Shown here: piece by piece, positions 1 through 11,066 of the stretch
Position numbering within the stretch: position 1 is the stretch's first letter
How the letters are laid out: every line of letters starts with the position of its first letter
DNA from: Ustulina deusta
Taxonomy: Eukaryota > Ascomycota > Sordariomycetes > Xylariales > Xylariaceae
DNA: 64,000 bases
Assembly: GCA_023159155.1 (NCBI GenBank)
Contig: JAJNNX010000018.1
Location: 806,001-870,000, forward strand
Direction: 5' to 3'
Translations under genes and position numbers: made by a program
Notes under the pieces: model-generated
Seen by the model: only the letters and a program-made list of their open reading frames with translations
Database searches by the model: none
Told to the model about the DNA's origin: nothing

Positions 1-473
1 GCTATGCGCAATAGCACAATCGCACCAGGGAGAGTAGACTAACAGCGCGAGTGCAGTAGTATCAATGACCCGTCCACCTTGGGAGGTGGGTTGAAGCCTG
101 ACCTTTTTCACGCCGTGTAAAACACCATGCTGCTGTTCACCGGACACGTCCATAACATCGAGGGTGAGAAGCTCGCAGGGAATCTTGGGGAAGGTAACGT
201 TCATGTGGATTTCCATACGTTCGCCTGCCAGGATTGTTAGCAGACTACGGATACGAGGGGAGACCAGGAGGGAAACGCACCCCGGCCCTTATCAACTATG
301 AGCTCAGGATGTATGACAATCCTCCTGTAGTCGGACCATTCTCCCCAAGCAAGGTAGAGAACAACAATGACGGAGATGATTGTGACGATGCCACCGGAGG
401 TGGTGCGTATCCTTGCATCCTCAACCGTCTTGGTGAAGGCATCAAGCCTGGTGAACCTCGACTTGGGAGGCAT
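1..473 (-). CDS. ERV46: ERV46/ERGIC3-type ER-Golgi cargo receptor, N-terminal part (runs off the window)
   Basis: Erv46 and Erv41 form a membrane complex that cycles in COPII and COPI vesicles and retrieves ER proteins. Exon 1 is 281-473 and encodes about 65 residues: a basic start, the motif LDAFTKTVEDAR, one hydrophobic segment (about residues 28-46) and the lumenal motif HPELIVDKGRG. A donor at 280 (GTGCGT), a GCTAAC branch site and an acceptor at 226-225 remove a 56-nt intron. Exon 2 starts at 224 and continues with ERMEIHMNVTFPKIPCEL and DVMDVSGEQQHG, typical of the family. A GTTAGT donor at 42 probably ends exon 2, so the remaining gene lies left of position 1. The short cytosolic N-terminus followed by a TM and a lumenal domain fits Erv46 rather than Erv41. 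The family call is strong; the end of exon 2 is inferred. Confidence 0.9.
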
Positions 474-1856
474 GGCAGTTGATCCGAAGGGAGGCTGCTC
501 GACGGGCGTTTGCTACGCTCTGCGATCCAGGTGGCGCAGCGAATGACACTGGGGCGTGGAGGGCAGGAGATGGCGACGAAAGAATGGCGAAGGGAGCAGG
601 TCACCGCGAGAGCGACATTCGATCAAGGGAACGCGCGTGCATGAAGAGAACGGAATGGATGTCACCCGTCGACCAAGCAGCAAGTCCACGCTCTACGACG
701 TCGTTCGGTAGGCAAGCAGGGCGCGCAGCTACTTGAGGCTCGACGTTTAAGCAATGGGGGCAATTGGTAAGTGGTGTAGGTATTGAAGCTGGTGAAGATA
801 GCTGGCTAATTGAGGCTGCTCAAGCCTTGAGGGATCCCGCTTGCAGATAAACTATAAGTCTAAGTACAGACGGCACGAAAGGCCACCTTCACTTTCCAGG
901 GATGGGCCAATCAGCCTAGCCAATTGTGAGCTAGTCTGGGCTTCCCTAAACAGATACATGTCGGCTACCCCTGTCCCAGCACGCGTACCTCCTGTATATA
1001 TGCAGACTAAGGTACCTACCCAGGCGGTAGTACGCTTGCCAGACCTGCTTACATCGGTACCTTTTCTCCACGTGCTTTCGGTACCGTCCGAGGTCCCGAA
1101 GTACGAGCTGGAGGTTTACCTACCTATCTAGTCTAAATAGAGATGATTTACATGCCCGGGCTTGGCGGATTGCGCAAGCATTTTCTCCAGAACCGTGGAC
1201 ATTGAGCACTGACTCCCAATATCGAATGGCAAGCTTAGGCTATAGGTAGGTCCTGCGTTTTGGCCTAGGTATGCTCACTCTCGGAACTATGATTTTTACT
1301 TTCCAGGGAGACAATCAATCTGGCCAATTAGACGCTGGTCGCAAGTCATAGGTCTTGTCAAAAACCGAGACAGTATACCGATAGCCGCCACGGTAGCTCG
1401 GAGATCATCCATCGGTAGTCCCGCTCGTCTTGATTTACTCACTGTTTTTTTGGTCACATATTTGACAAGTATTTCTTGGAAATTAGGCTCTGTTGATTAA
1501 TAGTGGCGGAACCTCATCGCTACGATATGCCAGCCTTCCTTACGCTTGTGAATAATGTCGGGCAAACTCCAAGGTATCTGTATGCAAGTTGTAATGTTAG
1601 TATACATAGGATTGATGTTGCACCAACGGAAACGTTGGCGCGAAGGAATGATGAAATGTTTTAGAGAAAGCGGTGCTATTACGGTTGGTTACTTTTTACC
1701 TTGTGTTCATCGCAAGAAGAAGGTCCGTTCTTTGAAATGCAGCGTAAATTCTATTATGGATATCATAACGTGTAACTAACTAGGTACCTGTCCTTTTTTT
1801 CTAACAGTACACACCTACACATACCTGTGGGAGCATTTTGATTAAAGAGGTGCCTA
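474..1856. other. Intergenic, 1.4 kb, no gene recognised
   Basis: This stretch holds the ERV46 promoter (right of 473) and the 3' flank of the next minus-strand gene. I see only low-quality open frames with no recognisable protein character. GGTACC-centred words recur (1011-1018, about 1055, about 1080, 1783-1790), like those found in other intergenic parts of the window. Confidence 0.5.
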
Positions 1857-2693
1857 TTACAGGTTGACTAAATGCCACAACCAGTACCTCTTCCTGGGTT
1901 GTTTATGCCAGTCGATGTATTTTTGCTCCAGATGCATTCCCAGTTGGAAGTAACCTGGGTTTTTGAAGGTGTTACGTGGTATCCGGTTCGTGATATATCC
2001 TGCAACAAATGTGAACAATTTTTGGAACATCTCGCCGTGCCAAAAATGTTTGCGCAGCATCTCACGATACATAGGGTGCCTTTTGTCGGAGAAGATTCGC
2101 AACCAGGCCGTACAACATAATCGAATAAGGCAAAAGAGAAGCTCTACGAAGCTCTGCGATCCTCGACCGACGATTCTTAGCCATATCGTCATAACACCGT
2201 CGGAGAAAAGGCCGTAATACCGTTCGGCTTTAGGGGGAAATTTGAGGACAACAAGATTCCTGGGCCCATCTAGCATATGATCGACTTTCCTTGTTAGGAG
2301 GCCGAAGAAGAATAGCTGATCAATTTGCCAAAAACACTCAGTCAGTAAAAACTCAGCCTGGGAACCTTCAATGGCGCTCATCTCGTAGGTACAGAGAATG
2401 ATGCATCTCTTTATGAAATTCCTCATTCTTGGTGACGATGGCTCTAGAACCGCCAGACAATTGGTCGTTACGAGGCGAGTTATCGATTCCGCATCGTGGG
2501 GTGTTTCATACGTGCGTTTTGGTGCTCTCAGGCTGAGCTGGTCTTCCCAGTAGGTGTCAGCTATCTCCTTCAGGGTTTTGATTTCGCGCTCTGATTGCGA
2601 TGCCATTTTTAATATTTGCGACACGTGTTGGGATCTTGGTATTAAGTGAAATAATCGCATTATGAATGCATGGTTGTGCTCTTTTATAGGCAA
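1857..2693 (-). CDS. Orphan protein, possible degenerate SprT-like zincin
   Basis: Single open frame of 278 residues. The start may instead be the Met at residue 30 (MASQSEREIK), which gives a cleaner N-terminus. The middle (about residues 118-235) has a layout I associate with fungal SprT-like metalloprotease-fold proteins: a hydrophobic strand around FFFGLLTR, a segment RYYGLFSDG, then LIRLCCTAW followed after some 20 residues by HFWHGEMF. If the alignment is right, residues 191-195 (R-L-C-C-T) occupy the place of the catalytic HExxH helix, while H219 in WHGEMF matches the downstream third ligand. All three HExxH positions would then be lost, making this a pseudoenzyme. The frame is uninterrupted over 0.8 kb, so it is probably a real gene. 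The fold assignment is tentative and no function is claimed. Confidence 0.55.
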   Translation of the reverse strand: MPIKEHNHAFIMRLFHLIPRSQHVSQILKMASQSEREIKTLKEIADTYWEDQLSLRAPKRTYETPHDAESITRLVTTNCLAVLEPSSPRMRNFIKRCIILCTYEMSAIEGSQAEFLLTECFWQIDQLFFFGLLTRKVDHMLDGPRNLVVLKFPPKAERYYGLFSDGVMTIWLRIVGRGSQSFVELLFCLIRLCCTAWLRIFSDKRHPMYREMLRKHFWHGEMFQKLFTFVAGYITNRIPRNTFKNPGYFQLGMHLEQKYIDWHKQPRKRYWLWHLVNL

Positions 2694-3446
2694 TCTCTGC
2701 CAACAATCTCTGTAAAAAACACTCTCTTTGTTTTATGGACACTAATGGTTTACAATTGGTTAGTTATATGTGTTTTCCTTCCGTGATTATAACATCGACA
2801 TTGATAGTTTTGTTCTATTGCAAGACAATATAAATATCATACGTAACACCGTTGAGCCGCGACATTGAGATTTTCGCCGATGATGGATGATCACTGTTAG
2901 GGCAGTGAAACGGGTTTGACATAATGCTGCAAATTAGGCGGGACCGTCTAAATGTTAGGCCCACAATCGTCTTCACTGGCGCTAGAAGGAACCTATATAT
3001 GCGCATGAAGAGAGCAACATTATGTTAGAGAGAGGGAGAGCGCTGCTGATAGCATGCTATGCTGACTTATTTTCATCGGGTTGTCTATTACTATGTATTG
3101 TGTGTGACCTGACGAACAATAACATGTTCTTACTAACAGAGCTGCCTGTTTCTGGATCATCAATTCTTATATTCGGCACGATTTTATGGGATAGGAATGA
3201 GTTAGATCTGATCGTCTCGGAGTAGCAGCTTTAGCTAAAAGCGTCTGAATTGAAATGGATATGCCGCATAGTCTACAACTTATATCAGAAAGTAAGCCAT
3301 GCAAGGTGAGTCAAAGCCCTCGGTAACGCCTCCCATGCAAATCCTCTCATACAACATGTCCGTCTCATTCATTACCCTCACGTCATAGCAGCATATTGGA
3401 AGCTCCGAATAATCAAGGTTATATAGAATCTCGAATGCTGGTTGCT
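2694..3446. other. Intergenic, no gene recognised
   Basis: This is the upstream flank of the orphan minus-strand gene and the 3' flank of RAD51. No convincing coding frame, RNA gene or repeat was seen. Confidence 0.4.
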
Positions 3447-4616
3447 CTATTCTTTCTCCATATCCTTTGGAGCGGGGTCGCCGATACCATCCTCCTTGAT
3501 GGCAAAAAGGCAATCACTCTCGGGAAGACATGGGCTGTCGTAGATTTTGGCAATTCGTGTTTCTGCACGACCCTTCTTTAAGCTGATTCTCGTTGTGCTA
3601 GCGTGGGCAATGATGTTGCCACCAATAGGCTTTTTAGGATCTGGGTTGAACATGGAGCTGGGGCCACCGTCGACTTGGGCCACAACCTGATTGGTAATGA
3701 CCACAGCAATTCCGAACTCATCAGCAAGCCTCTGCAGGCTGCGCATGAACTTAGCTAAGTGGGACTGTCTGGACGATAACTCGCCTCGGCCTAGGAAGTC
3801 GGTTCGGTAGAGAGACGTGGCGCTATCAACAATCAGGAGGGAGAACCTCGTCTCGCACATCATCGATGCCGCTTGACTGAGGAGCTGTAGCTGATGGTCG
3901 GAATTGTATGCGCGCGCATATGCGACGTTGTCAAGCACCTCCTCGCCATTCAAGCCGTAACGGTTGGCAACGGCTAGTAACCGTACTGGGCGGAAAGTGC
4001 CTTCAGTGTCAATGTAGAGACACTTACCTTCTCCACCTCCCATGTCGAAGGGCAACTGGCAAGTTACAGCGAGGGTGTGGCAGATCTGACTTTTTCCCGT
4101 CCGAAACTCGCCAAAGAGCTCTGTTACCGAGCCGGTCTCGACACCGCCAGCCAACAGTGTGTCCAGGTTCTTTGAGCCTGTTGTGATTGAGATGAGTTCA
4201 CTCCTGCGTAGGTGCATCTCGGTTGCCGTAGTAAAGCCCAGGGGGACAATTTTAGAAGCTAAGGCAAATAAGTCAGAGACCGAAATCGGGCAATAGTCAG
4301 AAATCACTACCTTCGGCAAGTAGTTTGGCGGCTTTCTGCTCGGATATGCCCTTGACTTGTTCCAACATGCGCTTGGGTGCGTAGGCAACTGATTCGACTG
4401 TCTGATAACCACCATCCATCAAGAGCTGACAGTCACGTTTTGTGAGGCCAGCTAGTCCCTACATGTACGACTTCCAGTAAATACAATATACGTAGGATAT
4501 GCCCAACAGGGAAGAGCAAAAATGCGCACCTCTAATGCACTGATTGGCGTCGGAGCACCAGGACCAGTCACACCGCTATCCTCACCATTCGTTTCCTCCT
4601 CATACTCTTCCGCCAT
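3447..4616 (-). CDS. RAD51: DNA repair recombinase RAD51
   Basis: Rad51 forms ATP-dependent filaments on single-stranded DNA and performs strand exchange in homologous recombination in the nucleus. Three exons: 4530-4616, 4311-4458 and 3447-4258, with GT-AG introns (donors GTGCGC at 4529 and GTAGTG at 4310). The spliced frame is 348 residues, the usual fungal size. The N-terminus is acidic (MAEEYEEE), as in other fungal Rad51 proteins. A helix-hairpin-helix region spans about residues 30-85. Walker A is GEFRTGKS (residues 128-135) and Walker B is LLIVDS (219-224). The ssDNA-binding loops contain the canonical [18 protein letters not shown] and [11 protein letters not shown]. The C-terminus is YDSPCLPE...GIGDPAPKD. 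The gene is divergent from NUP120, with 586 bp between the start codons. No key residue is missing. Confidence 0.97.
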
Positions 4617-5202
4617 TGTGGGCGATATGAACCCAATTGTCCGAGATAGAGAACGACGAGGCCGCAAAGAAGCGCAAGGAGAGGCAGAGACAATGGTATT
4701 ATGTATAAAAGACAGAGCAATTCGCTCACGTAAATATGAGAAATCGGAATGGGGAACTCGAATGCGTTGGATTAGGAGGTAGGTGTCTACCTTGAGGTAC
4801 TTCGGTCGGTACCTGCCTAAGCGCGTCGACGCGACAGGAGTGGCAAGTGTTGGTGGGGAGCAAACAAATCTGCTCATATGGAAAATCACGGAAGCACGTG
4901 ACCAAGACGGCATTTTAATTGGTCCCGCGAGGGAAGATAAGGCTGATAAGAGGCTGCCAGCCGCAAGACTGAATCCCCACCTGTCAAAATGGGTAGAGCT
5001 GTTGAGCTGGCTAGGTACAAGCTCTGGGCATTCTCGGTCGCGTCTGGTGCTATCGGATGACTCCCTAACCAAAGCTAGGTCCTCTGCGGCTGGACCCGAC
5101 CTCCAAACCAACCTGTCGCGTGGTAACTTCGCAACACATACGCAAACCTACCTAGGCACCCTGATCCTCTGCAACCCTTGGTTGGGTGTTGATGGATCCA
5201 GC
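4617..5202. promoter_or_regulatory. Shared divergent promoter region RAD51 / NUP120
   Basis: 586 bp separate two divergent start codons, so control elements for both genes must lie here. GGTACC-type words (ggtacttcggtcggtacctg at 4796-4815 and cctacctagg at 5148-5157) sit in it. The NUP120 frame is open upstream to about 4783, but that part shows no family similarity and is read here as leader. No TATA box is obvious. Confidence 0.5.
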
Positions 5203-8200
5203 ATGGCGACTCGAGACCCCCCGATTTTTTTCAAGGAGACGAGACTGAATTTCGAGCCACCCTCGTCCACCTACGTCGTTGATGTGAAGCTCCCTTCCAT
5301 AGCCAATGCCTCCAGGAACAGGCGCCAGACCAATGGCTCGGCCAGGTCGAATGGCGACGACGGCGCTCTGCATACGCAAACCTACGCCACTGCATCGGCC
5401 GTCTACCATCGCAAGCATCACTCGTATCCGAAGAGCTTTCTGTGGAGGGTGCTTGAAGACAACAGCATCCTGAGCCTCCGAATCGTCGATGTCTGCAAGC
5501 CAGAGAGGGCTTCCGATGCCAACCTCATCCTAAACTTTCACTTCCTGCATGCGATACGACCTTCCTGTGTTGCTGTCTCTGATGCGCCAGACCACGATGC
5601 GCTCACCGTCTTCGTCCTGGACGAGGCTGGCCAGCTATACACCCTTTTCCTGCGACCCGATTCCTTTCGCAAACGATCTTTTGTCGAGAGTGGACTGGGT
5701 GACACATGCAAAATATTCACTGTCAACGCTCTTCAGAACTTTAAGACTCCGTACAGGCTCATAGCCGTCAATACCGACCGGCTCATCGTGGCTCTCACTG
5801 ATGGTGGGCACATCCGACTTGACAAAAACACGCCTCACACAGGTTAGCCATTCCCTCTCGCCCTACGTGATGACCAACCATATTGACATCCACTTAGTGC
5901 CTCAAGCTCCTTGGAAAGAGACCTTCTACAATGCAAAGGGATGGGTACAGGGATTTAAAAGTATTCTCTCTAGCAGATGTGAATACGACACCACTGCTGC
6001 TGCTGCTGCTGTTGAGACTAGCCTCGGTTTGGACACCGCCTCATTTCTGTTTACAGTTTGCCTCGACCATCGATTACGAGTTTGGAATCTTAACAGCGGC
6101 CAAATTATCGGGACAATGGACTTGTTGCATGCTGTCAGAGAGCCTAATGAGATAGGTAAATGGCGACTGGACCCTATGCAGACCAACTTGATTCGCATAG
6201 TAGGCCGAACCGAGGGTGAACGGACTTGTGTGACTTATTCACCTGTCGGTTCCGGAGAATTTAAGTTTTGGATGCTCAAATCCGATGACAATAACTCCAT
6301 TGACGCAAAGGATATGTACCCGGATGCCCGCCTGGTCCCAATACCACCTCTTGGATCCGATGTATGGACCCTCGCCGACTTTTGTGTGGTGGAACGTCAC
6401 GGTAGTCGCGGTTATCAAATATGGATTCTTTGGAAGAACAACATCGCTTACCGTGTCCAGGAGCTGTCCTTTTTGACGGATGAGCTCCCGCAGGTTTGGC
6501 AAAGTCGCTGGCGATCTGTTTACTCCGATATAACTGTCCCCTCAGCCCCCGTCTCCGGCCCTTCTGATTCAGTTGATGCTAGCGAGAGATGGCTTCAGCT
6601 CATCTTATCGCACGGCAGGTTTCCCCAGTCGACCTTGGAGGCGGCGCTGAGAGCGTACGAGCGGGCAATAGGCGATGTGGAGAACAATGCGCACAGTTCT
6701 CATCGGAGTATAGCTGAATCTATATGTTCTGCGATTGCTTCAACCTCGTCATTAGGTAAGGCCTCATCTGGCGTATTGGAGTATGAACAATTCCGCGCCT
6801 CTAGTGAAGCACAATGGCGGAAATTTTATCGGATTTTACTGGAGATAGACAAACCAAGGGGTGAGGCACTAGCCCTAGCTTACGAACCTATGTCGGAAAT
6901 GCCTTCGGTTGTATGTGCCGACAGTATTTCAATCATCAGAGAGTGCAGCACATTGGAACGGATTTGCCACAACCCAAAGGCTCGACATGGCGAGTCAAGT
7001 GACTTATCTTCGTTGATAATAACAGGCCAAAATTTTGTCGAAGGGTTCTCAGACAGCATGTTGCAAATTTGCCAGTCTGTTCTTCGAGCGGAACTTTTCG
7101 AAAGGACGTCGAAAACGGATATGGAGCGCATCCAGTTTTTTTCAGATAAGGCTGGCTTCTGGCGTCAAATATCTGATGAAGATTGCGCTCAAGTAACTGA
7201 TATTCTCGGTCCGAATTTTAACGTTGTCACTTCTCAAGTCTACAACGACTTGCAGACGGCATACAATGAACGGTGGTATTCCAAGCGCTCTACGGAATAT
7301 CCCCTGACGGAATTTGGGCGTAGGCTCATCGTGAAGGCAACCGCAGACGTGGCAGACCTACACTGGAACGTCTGTTTCAGTCAACTTATACTTCTTGTTC
7401 ATATGGAGTTCGAGTTTGATCGCCCAGAAGATGCCCTACACAGCAAACTCAACATAGGCGAAGTATATAGAAACTTACTTGAAGCGTTGAGTCGGCTGCA
7501 ACTGGTTCGTTGGTTGGCGGATGTTCGCTTGCCCACGCCCCTGTCCAGAACGGAGAGGTCAAATCCGATATCTGGTTCTTCCCCGGTTCTCGGCAAACGA
7601 CAAAGCGAAGAATACAAATTGAATACAGCTCTGGAAGAAAGCATAGGACATCTCCTTGGCATATCAGACCCAGGCTCAGGTTATCCACTGGCAATAACAT
7701 CTACCATCACCAAGATTGCCGCCGATGTCTGTGCCCCATACAGCGAGATTGAAGTGCAGCCTCACTATATTCAGTGCGCATTGCTAGTCAGGGATAGAGC
7801 CGATTTAGCCACAGAATTAACTCCCTTCTGTGACAATGATCCCTTTTCTGTCTATATCCAAGGTCGTGTCTCCTTGGCTCTTCGTGACTACTCCAGTGCT
7901 ACTATGCACTTCAAGAAGGCGGCTTATGGCATGAGTAGGTCCATCACCCTACTATTGATTCGGGTCGGAGCTAACACTATATATAGGTATCTCGCAAGCC
8001 GACCCCGGAAGACATAGTTCTGGTTTGCTTGACGAGGACGAATGGAACTTCTTATTTAATGGTATGGCACGGTACTACGCACACATCGTTACGTTGTATG
8101 AAAAACACAAGGCCTACAGTTACGTTGTAGATTTTGCGCGTCTGGCTTTGCAGTTCATCAACATGAAGACCAAAGATGCAGACTTGCTACGAACAGAGAT

Positions 8201-8834
8201 ACAAGGCCGTCTGTTTAGTGCAGCGACGGCCATATCGCGGTTTGAGCTCGCTCATTCGACTCTAGTAACGATGAAGGACCGTGCCTTACAACACTCATTC
8301 TTGCGCACTCTAATTCAGAAGATGTGCGATAACCTCCACAATGCTGAATTGGTGCAGTTGTCCTTCCCTGGCCTTCAAGGTGCTGTGGATGAAATCTTAG
8401 CACAGAAGTGCCAAGACACAATGGACGTCATAACCGGCGTCCCATATCACCAAATTCTCTACTCCTGGCGGATCAAACGGAATGATTATCGTGGTGCTGC
8501 AGTTATTATTCTCGACCGCATACAAAAGCTGAGGCAACTTGGCGAAGGGGACCAGTTCACCAGCGAAGATGTTCTCGATACCGTGATCACACGACAATAC
8601 TTGATGCTGATCAACGTTCTGAGTTGCGTCGAGCAGAAGCAGGCATGGATTATCACGGAAGAGTTTTCACATCCACAAGCTGCGGCTGGAAAAGGAGCGC
8701 TTGTCAGTGCGAAGCGCAGGGTGGTGACGCTGGCTGATATTCGCAAGGAGTATCAAGATGAGCTCGATCGCATTGCTGCAATACAGAACAACCAATTCGG
8801 ATTTGCTGCAGACGATGAGATGGAAATTCTCTAG
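5203..8834 (+). CDS. NUP120: Nucleoporin Nup120/Nup160 (Y-complex scaffold)
   Basis: This is a scaffold subunit of the Y-shaped (Nup84/Nup107) nuclear-pore subcomplex. Three exons: 5203-5842, 5907-7934, 7987-8834; the spliced frame is 1171 residues, the usual size for filamentous fungi. Intron 1 has donor GTTAGC; intron 2 has donor GTAGGT and branch GAGCTAAC, ending TATATAG. The start is placed at 5203 because the family begins with a short leader followed by FKETRLN; the frame stays open upstream without similarity. The N-terminal half fits a beta-propeller (LTDGGHIRLDKN, FTVCLDHRLRVWNL), the C-terminal half an alpha-solenoid (GLLDEDEWNFLFNGMARYY, RIKRNDYRGAA). A CTG-type microsatellite at 5994-6010 encodes a run of five alanines. 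An acidic tail ends the protein. It converges on VPS26, with 268 bp between the stops. Confidence 0.93.
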
Positions 8835-9102
8835 GACTAGCACTTGTAGATAAAGACTATCATGTACAATACGGGAAAATTGTGCTGGATGAATGATACC
8901 TTGAGATAGGAAAATAGGTTATGGCAAGGAGGCGAGCCTTGTGAGATTCCAGAAACGCCAGTTCTCAGGTTTTGATTCGTGCCTCTACAACCGAACGCCA
9001 TCCGGCCATGCTCCCGAGGAAATTCGTAGGTCGCTAATGAATATGTACAGAATAGGTCAATAATGCTGACATGCTGGCCAACAATACGAATTACTTCGAT
9101 CT

Positions 9103-10301
9103 TCATGCCGCCGCCAGTAACGGCACAGGTCTATTCGCCTCCGGAACTGTCACGACTCCTTGGGGCTCATTGCCTACGGCATCGGGAGCTTGCCGGTACA
9201 AGACGATCTCAGACTGTTTAAAGTACCGTCTAGCGTCCTCATCTATCAGCACCAGACTTAAGTAATACCGTGTTGAGAATTTCTTGTTGACATCGCGGAA
9301 TGTTGGCGTCAGGTCAAATCCACCAAGGAAGAGTCGGATGGGAATAGTCTCGCCACGAGATGGAGAACCGTCCATTATCTGTGACATCGTTCATTAGATT
9401 ACGCAAAAGAAGGTGCGGCTACCGAGGGGCCGTGATAAAGGGGGTCATTACCTCGAAGCGAACTAGCGTTTCGCTCTCGTTGTATTGGTTTGGCGTCGCA
9501 CCCGTCGTCTCCCTCCGGATGATGCTCAGCTCCATGTGCTTAATCTTGAGGCGGACGAGCAGGAAGTAAATGCGGCCGACAATGACGTCCTTGAGGTGGT
9601 ATTTGCTTTTGCTGTACTCGAACTCGATGTGCAGGCAGTCCTCGATGCCAACGTCCATCTTGATGCTGCTGTTCATCTCGGGCGGGATGCGGTAACTGTA
9701 CACCCACATGTCCTTCTCGCGGATGACGTCGGCCATGCGCCGCGCGACGGTCACCCGCACAAAGTACCGTAGCTTTACGTTGATCCCGTTGTACGACTCG
9801 TATTGCTTCTCGACGTTTTTGAAGTTGAAGTCGAACGTTTGCGGGTGTTGCAGCTCGCCCGGGGCCGCCAGTTCCTGGTTTAGACATAGAAATTCGTAGT
9901 GGTTGCCTCGGTCGAAGAACATCTCTGATAAGATGGCCGATGCGAATTAGCCGTGAAGCTCCTTGGAGGGAGAGTTCGCCCCGCCCGTCTTTCGTGACCA
10001 TCCCATGGCATACTAACCTATCGTGCCAATGAACTGGACCTTGATGCCCATATGTTCTAGCTTCTTGGAGTCCTTGGGCCGAATTGTAGCTTGTCCTGGA
10101 CAGTACCTCTGCATTAGCGATGCAGTCTAGCGGCAATCCCATCGTGACACCGGACAACGAACCTCGTACACTCTCTCCATCCATGTAAAGGGGCGCTTTC
10201 TCGCGCCTGTTCTTATCGGTCTTGATGTCGACCATCTGTCTCGAGTCGGTATCATCGAGGACGATGTCGATGTCGACCGGGGTCGAGAAGAAGTAGGACA
10301 T
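9103..10301 (-). CDS. VPS26: Retromer subunit Vps26
   Basis: Vps26 is the arrestin-fold subunit of retromer, which sorts cargo from endosomes back to the Golgi. Four exons: 10163-10301, 10018-10095, 9452-9924 and 9103-9378; the spliced frame is 321 residues. The N-terminus starts MSYFFSTPVDIDIVLDD. The beta-sandwich carries the hallmark stretches GIKVQFIGTI, FFDRGNHYEFLCL, YVRVTV-like YFVRVTVARRMADVI, DMWVYSYR, MDVGIEDCLHIEFEY and YHLKDVIVGRIYFLLVRLKI. The last exon begins IMDGSPSRGETIPIRLFLGG and includes the family's DLTPT..DVNKKFS..YYL motif. All exon phases join without loss. The gene is divergent from RPL9. The long unspliced frame reading past 10163 is intron and is not part of the protein. 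Confidence 0.96.
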
Positions 10302-11066
10302 CTTGGGCGGCCGGTTCGGAGATCAATTGGGCCAAGAGTAGGATAGCGATGTCGAAACTGATCTCAAGCTTGCTGTCGATGGCGGCATGCAGATGCTGAG
10401 CAAGATGATAGGTAGGTAGGTAGGCAGCTGGAGCCTTGGACAGAAGTTGTGGGGCTGAAGGGAGCTCGAGGATTACCTAAGTGATAAGTGGTATAGGGGG
10501 TGTTTGTTACTACGGTAGCGGTGGATTGTTGTCGACGTACTAGGTAGATAGCGTCGCACTGGAGACGCCCGGATTGACCCCACGCTTCGCAACCAAGCGT
10601 CGTGGTGGAGCCGTGGCTGAAGCTGGCTTTTGTGTGGCGGTGGTTTCTGTGGACTTGATTAGGTAATCTAAGCACTGGTCGGCGTCCAAGGGTCCAACCT
10701 CTCCACTATCCGGCAGTCGAGTTTTTCCCGCTCCTCTTACGAGCCCTAAAGTCAGTGGTGGGTGTGAGAGGTACCTAGGTACCTACAATTTAGCGACTAC
10801 ACAGGAATTTCCCACCTTAGACGAAATTCTTTGACATTGGCACGAGGTGCACCCGACAAAAGTTTCACAGCAATTCATCGCATCGCCAATTCTTCAGGTA
10901 TGCAGCGCGCCCATTCCGACGACTGTTATATATAAATCCATATTCTATCTTTGTTGTCACTGAACCATTGGTTTGACTCTCTCAGTCCAAAGAGCTTCCT
11001 AACTCGTTTTCTCCCAGGTCGACTCCGCCTTCGATTCTCCCCCACACCTGAAGAACTCTCGTCAAG
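10302..11066. promoter_or_regulatory. Divergent VPS26 / RPL9 intergenic region with TATA element and GGTACCTAGGTACCTA word
   Basis: 765 bp between divergent start codons. A TATATATAAA element (10927-10936) lies about 130 nt before the RPL9 start and is followed by pyrimidine-rich stretches (around 10945-11050), as expected for a ribosomal-protein gene. A tandem palindrome GGTACCTAGGTACCTA sits at 10770-10785, and GTAG repeats (taggtaggtaggtagg) at about 10410-10425. The assignment of the TATA element to RPL9 is inferred from distance. Confidence 0.55.

Noticed and set aside
4452..5111. Minus-strand frame of 219 codons upstream of RAD51
   Set aside because: Only its last part is RAD51 exon 1; the rest is promoter sequence, and the conserved protein starts at 4616.
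4783..5202. N-terminal extension of NUP120
   Set aside because: The frame is open but lacks family similarity; the conserved start lies at 5203.
9485..9772. Plus-strand open frame antisense to VPS26
   Set aside because: It mirrors a GC-rich VPS26 exon with clear family motifs; a shadow frame.
9540..10301. Minus-strand frame of 253 codons as a complete protein
   Set aside because: After 46 codons it reads through introns 1 and 2 of VPS26 and then exon 3 in the wrong frame.
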